A DNA stretch of 64,000 nucleotides from Chrysoperla carnea (lineage: Eukaryota; Arthropoda; Insecta; Neuroptera; Chrysopidae), in contig NC_058340.1 of assembly GCF_905475395.1 (NCBI RefSeq), positions 67,682,181-67,746,180 on the forward strand, written 5' to 3'. Under the pieces are notes generated by a model. That model was not told where the DNA came from. It did no database searches and worked only from the letters and a program-made list of their open reading frames with translations. Position 1 is the stretch's first letter. Each line of letters starts with the position of its first letter. The position numbers and the translations under genes are program-made. Positions 60,421-64,000 of this stretch are shown here, piece by piece.

Positions 60421-61099
60421 GGAAAAAAAATTTTTGTTTTGGAATTTAATGAAACTCGGTGGATAGGGTAATTTTGATCCAAAAAGTATAAAAATCAGGT
60501 TAATTTATCGATTGGATGCAGAGTTTCTGAAATATCGCAATATTTGGGACGATTTTAGTCCGTATTTCAAAAACTATTAGACCAGTTACCAAATGCACCC
60601 GATTTTTGTACTTTTTGGGCCGAAATTACCTTATATACAGAGTTTTATCGAAATTGAAGATGAAAAAAATTTCTCGATTTTTTGCAATTTTTTTTAAGGG
60701 GTACGTACCCATTTGTAAAAATCGAGAAAATCGGCAAAAAAAAATTTTGTTTTGGAATTTGATGAAAGTCAGTGGATGGGGTAATTTTGATCCAAAAAGT
60801 ATAAAATCAGGTTAATTTAAAGATTGGATGCAGAATTTCTCAGATATCGAAATATTTTGATCAATTTTAGTCCGTATGTCAAAAACTATTCGACCAGTCA
60901 TCAAGGCACCCGATTTTTGTACTTTTTGAGTCAAAATTACCTGATTGAAAACTTCATTTTCAAAAAAGTTCCCTACAAAAAAATTAAAATCCATAAAATT
61001 GTGAACAAAAGGTAGGATAAGTGAGGGCTATAACGTGATAGTCTTCTGCTTTTTAAAGGAGAAATTGCCCAGCAAAGCGGGAGGGTATCTGCTAGTAAT
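60421..61099 (+). repeat. Repeat family C copy with internal ~320 bp tandem duplication
   Basis: The block TTTTGTTTTGGAATTT-ATGAAA-TC-GTGGAT-GGGTAATTTTGATCC appears at about 60434 and again near 60750, each followed by ATTGGATGCAGA and TTTTAGTCCGTAT. The element ends like the 56490 copy (GGGTATCTGCTAG, then T). Short frames on either strand are not coding. Confidence 0.6.
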
Positions 61100-61354
61100 A
61101 TATAACATAGCTGAATAGCTTCTTATAGAATAGTATTTCTATGCTACTAAGGAAAATTTTTTTGCAAATTTTAAGTTGGAAAGTTCCCTTAAAAATGTTT
61201 TTATTTGCATAACTCAGTAATTCATTCATACGTAAAGTAATTATTATTTTAAAATAATATAATATAATATAAAATAAAAAAAATAAAAAAGTGTACTTAT
61301 AGAGATCAATGTAAACATTCATAATAATTAATGGTTGACTTCATGCTTGATACG
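61100..61354. other. Short gene-free stretch
   Basis: AT-rich; nothing recognised. Confidence 0.45.
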
Positions 61355-61595
61355 TGATACGTTAGTGATGTACCGAATCCCCCAAAAATATAGATCCCCG
61401 GATACAGATACAGATAAATCAATGCCAAGATCTGCGGATACATATCTTTGTTTTAGAACTGCAAATTTCGTTGGTGCGTGCATAAACTAATTCAGATAGA
61501 AATTTAAAAAAAAAAAAATATATATTACTGTCCATATTTAAACTTTTACAAATTTTTATGGTGTGTTAAAAGTTCCTTAATTATAAGTTGGTATT

Positions 61596-62656
61596 GTTAT
61601 ACCATGTATATATGAAATATACATAGTATATTAAGTTTAGTCCAAAGTTTGTAACGCTTAAAAATAATGATGCTAAGAAAAAACTTTTGTCATAGGTGTT
61701 CATAAAATTACCTAATAAGTCCATTTCCGGTTGTCCGTCCGTCCGTCCGTCTGTGGACACGATAACTCAAAAACGAAAAAAGATATCGAGCTGAAATTTT
61801 TACAGCGTACTCAGGACGTAAAAAGTGAGGTCAAGTTCGTAAATGAGCATCATAGGTCAATTGGGTCTTGGGTCCGTAGGATCCATCTTGTAAACCGTTA
61901 GAGATAGAACAAAAGTTTAAATGTAAAAAATGTTCCTTATCAATTAAGGTATTTCCAGCATGGTATTTGCAGTTTCTATGTTAAAGCAATGGTACAATTT
62001 TTTTTTCGACAGAATTTAACGAAAAATTAAATTTAAGAATTTAATAATGCTTACTATTAATTCCCAAAGTTTCAGAAATTTTGGCCGTTTAAAATGGGAA
62101 ATAATTATGCCAACGTCCCAATTTCGATCAATTTACGTCAAAATTAATATCTCGAAAGTGATAATTAATTTCTAAATTTTTTTTTTAGAATTTTATTGTA
62201 TAAACATTTTTTTCTACTTTTTCTTCAATATATAATAATATCATAAAAAATAGATGGAGAGACCGGACATTTTACATGCTTTAAATGGGACATGACCCTC
62301 AAAATCGCGAACTTTGTCTTTAAATATCTCGCGATCTAAACGGTCAAAAATTATGAAATTTTAGGAATTCATAAATAAAGCTATTATAAACCCGAGAAAA
62401 AAAATTCGGCCAAATCTGTCGAAAAGTGATTTCATGCTGGTACTACCTTAAACAACTTTTGTCTGAAACATTTTTTCGTAAACATCACTGTTTACCCGTG
62501 AGGGCGCCAATTATGCGGAAATTTTATAATATCTACTATACTTGACTATCAGTTATGTATGTGTCACATGTTTGTATGTGTAATGTGATAAAAAAATCAA
62601 CACTGGCTATGCATGGTATTTCAACAATTAACTCCGTCAATTGTTTGTTTTCATTT
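61596..62656 (+). repeat. Dispersed repeat A, interrupted copy
   Basis: The first part (61596-61943) and last part (62452-62656) match the 49962 copy in order and orientation. They are separated by the 508 bp TTAA-flanked insertion. The junction in uninterrupted copies reads CCTTATCAAAAATTAAACAAC. Confidence 0.85.
61944..62451. mobile_element. TTAA-flanked non-autonomous element inserted in repeat A
   Basis: TTAA lies at 61944-61947 and 62448-62451. The inverted ends are GGTATTTCCAGCATG and CATGCTGGTACTACC. The core is 500 bp, AT-rich, without a transposase frame. Uninterrupted repeat A copies show a single TTAA at this point, so the duplication is demonstrated within the window. The ends resemble those of 48567-49214 (GG, seven bases, then AGCATG). 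Confidence 0.85.
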
Positions 62657-62689
62657 TTTTGTGAATTTAGTTTCCAATTTTTTTATATT

Positions 62690-63005
62690 GGCTATAAAAA
62701 AAGTACAAAGGATCCGTAGGATCTGCTTAAAAACTAACAAATACAAGAAGGATTACAGATCTCTAATTTATAGTGAATATTCGCGGGTACGGTTGCGAAA
62801 ATCCGGCACATCACTACTACGTGCACTATACTGCACTAACTATACTAGCTATTGGCTAAAGAAAAATACAAAGAATCCGTATAAGATCCTTTAAAAAACA
62901 AACGGATACGGGTTCATTTATTTATGGCAGATATCCACGGATACAGATACGTACATCTGGCACATCACTAGTACGTACACTATATTACACTAATAACTCA
63001 TATAA
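62690..63005 (+). repeat. Two-copy tandem repeat (~158 bp)
   Basis: Unit one (ACAAAGGATCCGTA, GGCACATCACTACTACGTGCA) and unit two (ACAAAGAATCCGTA, GGCACATCACTAGTACGTACA) follow each other with moderate divergence. It spans the right edge of the composite element. Confidence 0.6.
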
Positions 63006-64000
63006 AGAGCATTAACCTATGAATTATTATTATTATTGAACACTAATATTTTATGAACTAATATAATACTAATTAATAATATAATATAATATACATATAT
63101 TAATGCATTATTTTACAGGGTGGCCCACATACGTACAGACAGAAGAAAACTAATAACTAGCCCCCTGTCCTTTTTATTTTGGAGTAGAAACTTATTTGCC
63201 GTCAATATTGTAGAAAAAGTTAAATTTAACGCCCCTTGTAATACCAATTACTTGACTTCAAACTTCACTTCAATTGATATACGTCAAATATGCATCTAAA
63301 TCTAAGCACATATTAGTTAGTTATTACCCATATATGGATTAGTTTTATTAGGAAAACCAGTAACTATACATCGAATTTACATAAAAATCTTTCTTTGTAG
63401 TGTTTGTTTCTGCGATCTCATTAAGGAGATACAATATGTTTCACTTATAATTTTGAAAATGCCTCGCCATATTGAAATAGTGTTGAAAATATTGAAAATT
63501 TTCTATTTATAATAATTAATCCACAGATCATTTTTTCTATAAAATTAATATTTACAGAAATATTTATTTATAATAATTGATTTTATGAATTTGTATAACA
63601 TTTGAAAAATGTTTTTCGAAGTTTCGGTAATTGATCCCAGTGCCATTGCTACCTCTTGCATAGGAAGCAAACTTTTTAACTTACAATTAAATCCCTGTAC
63701 CATATAATGCCCCATGTTATATCAATTACTTCACGTCAAATTTCACTTCAATTGATATACGTCAAATATGTATCTAAATCTAAGCACATATATAAGTAAG
63801 TTATTATCCACATAAGGATTAGTTTTATTAAGAAGTAAAATTTGTTAAATAAATGTGGATAACATTAACATAACCTCGATTGCGAACTATATTCTCGTCG
63901 AAAACAGTGTTAGCTACAGAAGAGAAAGAATAACATAGGAAAATTGATGAAGCAGCTAATGTTAAAAAAAAAATGACTGAGTGACTTATTGAAAACATCA
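63006..64000. other. Gene-free end of window
   Basis: No gene is recognised. ACAGGGTGGCCCAC at about 63115 looks like one end of a transposon, but no partner end lies in the window. Two ~120 bp direct repeats are at 63236-63352 and 63714-63833. Confidence 0.5.
63236..63833 (+). repeat. Pair of ~120 bp direct repeats flanking ~360 bp
   Basis: CACTTCAATTGATATACGTC, ATCTAAATCTAAGCACATAT and GGATTAGTTTTATTA occur in the same order in 63236-63352 and 63714-63833, at about 85-90% identity by eye. The intervening sequence is AT-rich and unrecognised. This may be a local duplication or a pair of copies of one dispersed repeat. Confidence 0.65.

Larger units (their letters stand above)
61355..62975. 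mobile_element. Nested composite: putative TIR element carrying repeat A and a TTAA element
   Basis: The left end reads TTAGTGATGTACCGAATC and the right end CATCTGGCACATCACTAG, imperfect inverse copies. Inside are further GGATACAGATAC and GGATCCG motifs near both ends, repeat A (61596-62656) and, within that, a TTAA-flanked element (61944-62451). No convincing target duplication of the outer element was found, so its status and exact limits are uncertain. Confidence 0.4.

Noticed and set aside
60812-61015. Short frames on both strands near 60.8-61.0 kb
   Set aside because: They lie within repeat family C and are not conserved between its two copies.
1-64000. CRISPR arrays, operons, bacterial insertion sequences
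   Set aside because: The DNA is clearly eukaryotic (spliced genes, nuclear tRNA, LINE/SINE content); no regularly spaced repeat-spacer array is present.
1-64000. Retroviral, LTR-retrotransposon or Polinton-type fossils
   Set aside because: No capsid, envelope, integrase or paired long terminal repeat pattern was recognised; the reverse-transcriptase-related remnants are LINE type.

Overview
This 64 kb window is AT-rich, intron-bearing nuclear DNA from an insect. Supporting signs are small GT-AG introns, a nuclear tRNA-Asp, orthologues of animal genes, arthropod-type LINE, hAT and Tc1/mariner-like debris, and a SINE whose tail carries the insect telomere unit CCTAA. I cannot name the order with confidence.

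Region by region: 1-3.2 kb is repeat debris. A spliced gene on + (CDS 3534-5715, with a TATA promoter and a non-coding first exon) encodes a secreted protein built from Gly/Leu-rich modules. 5.7-9.0 kb holds repeats, including a ~316 bp tandem repeat. On - there follow a 12-exon non-lysosomal glucosylceramidase (GBA2, 9072-16863) and, after about 7.4 kb of transposon-rich intergenic DNA, a three-coding-exon eIF5-mimic protein gene (krasavietz/BZW, 24260-27540). tRNA-Asp(GTC) lies at 29383-29454 on +. The TBK1/IKK-epsilon kinase orthologue IK2 (30824-33820, -) is divergent from a six-exon spatacsin (SPG11) orthologue (36185-44609, +). SPG11 introns contain two LINE 3' ends and a hAT transposase fragment. 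From 44.6 kb to the end I see no protein-coding gene. That stretch is nested non-autonomous DNA transposons, long hairpins, a SINE and low-complexity DNA.

The protein genes are ordinary host genes with separate functions: sphingolipid turnover (GBA2), control of translation initiation (kra), innate immune/cytoskeletal/autophagy kinase signalling (IK2) and lysosome reformation (SPG11). IK2 and SPG11 share a 2.4 kb divergent intergenic region and both touch autophagy/lysosome biology, but the sequence does not show that they are co-regulated.

The most unusual items are a ~550 bp near-perfect hairpin at 45.3-45.9 kb, the Gly/Leu module protein with an in-frame 126 bp segment bounded by good splice sites, a palindrome built from two tRNA-like halves, and a TTAA-flanked element inside a dispersed repeat whose uninterrupted relatives elsewhere in the window show the empty site. 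I did not find a clearly new multi-gene system. No retroviral, LTR or Polinton-type element was recognised.
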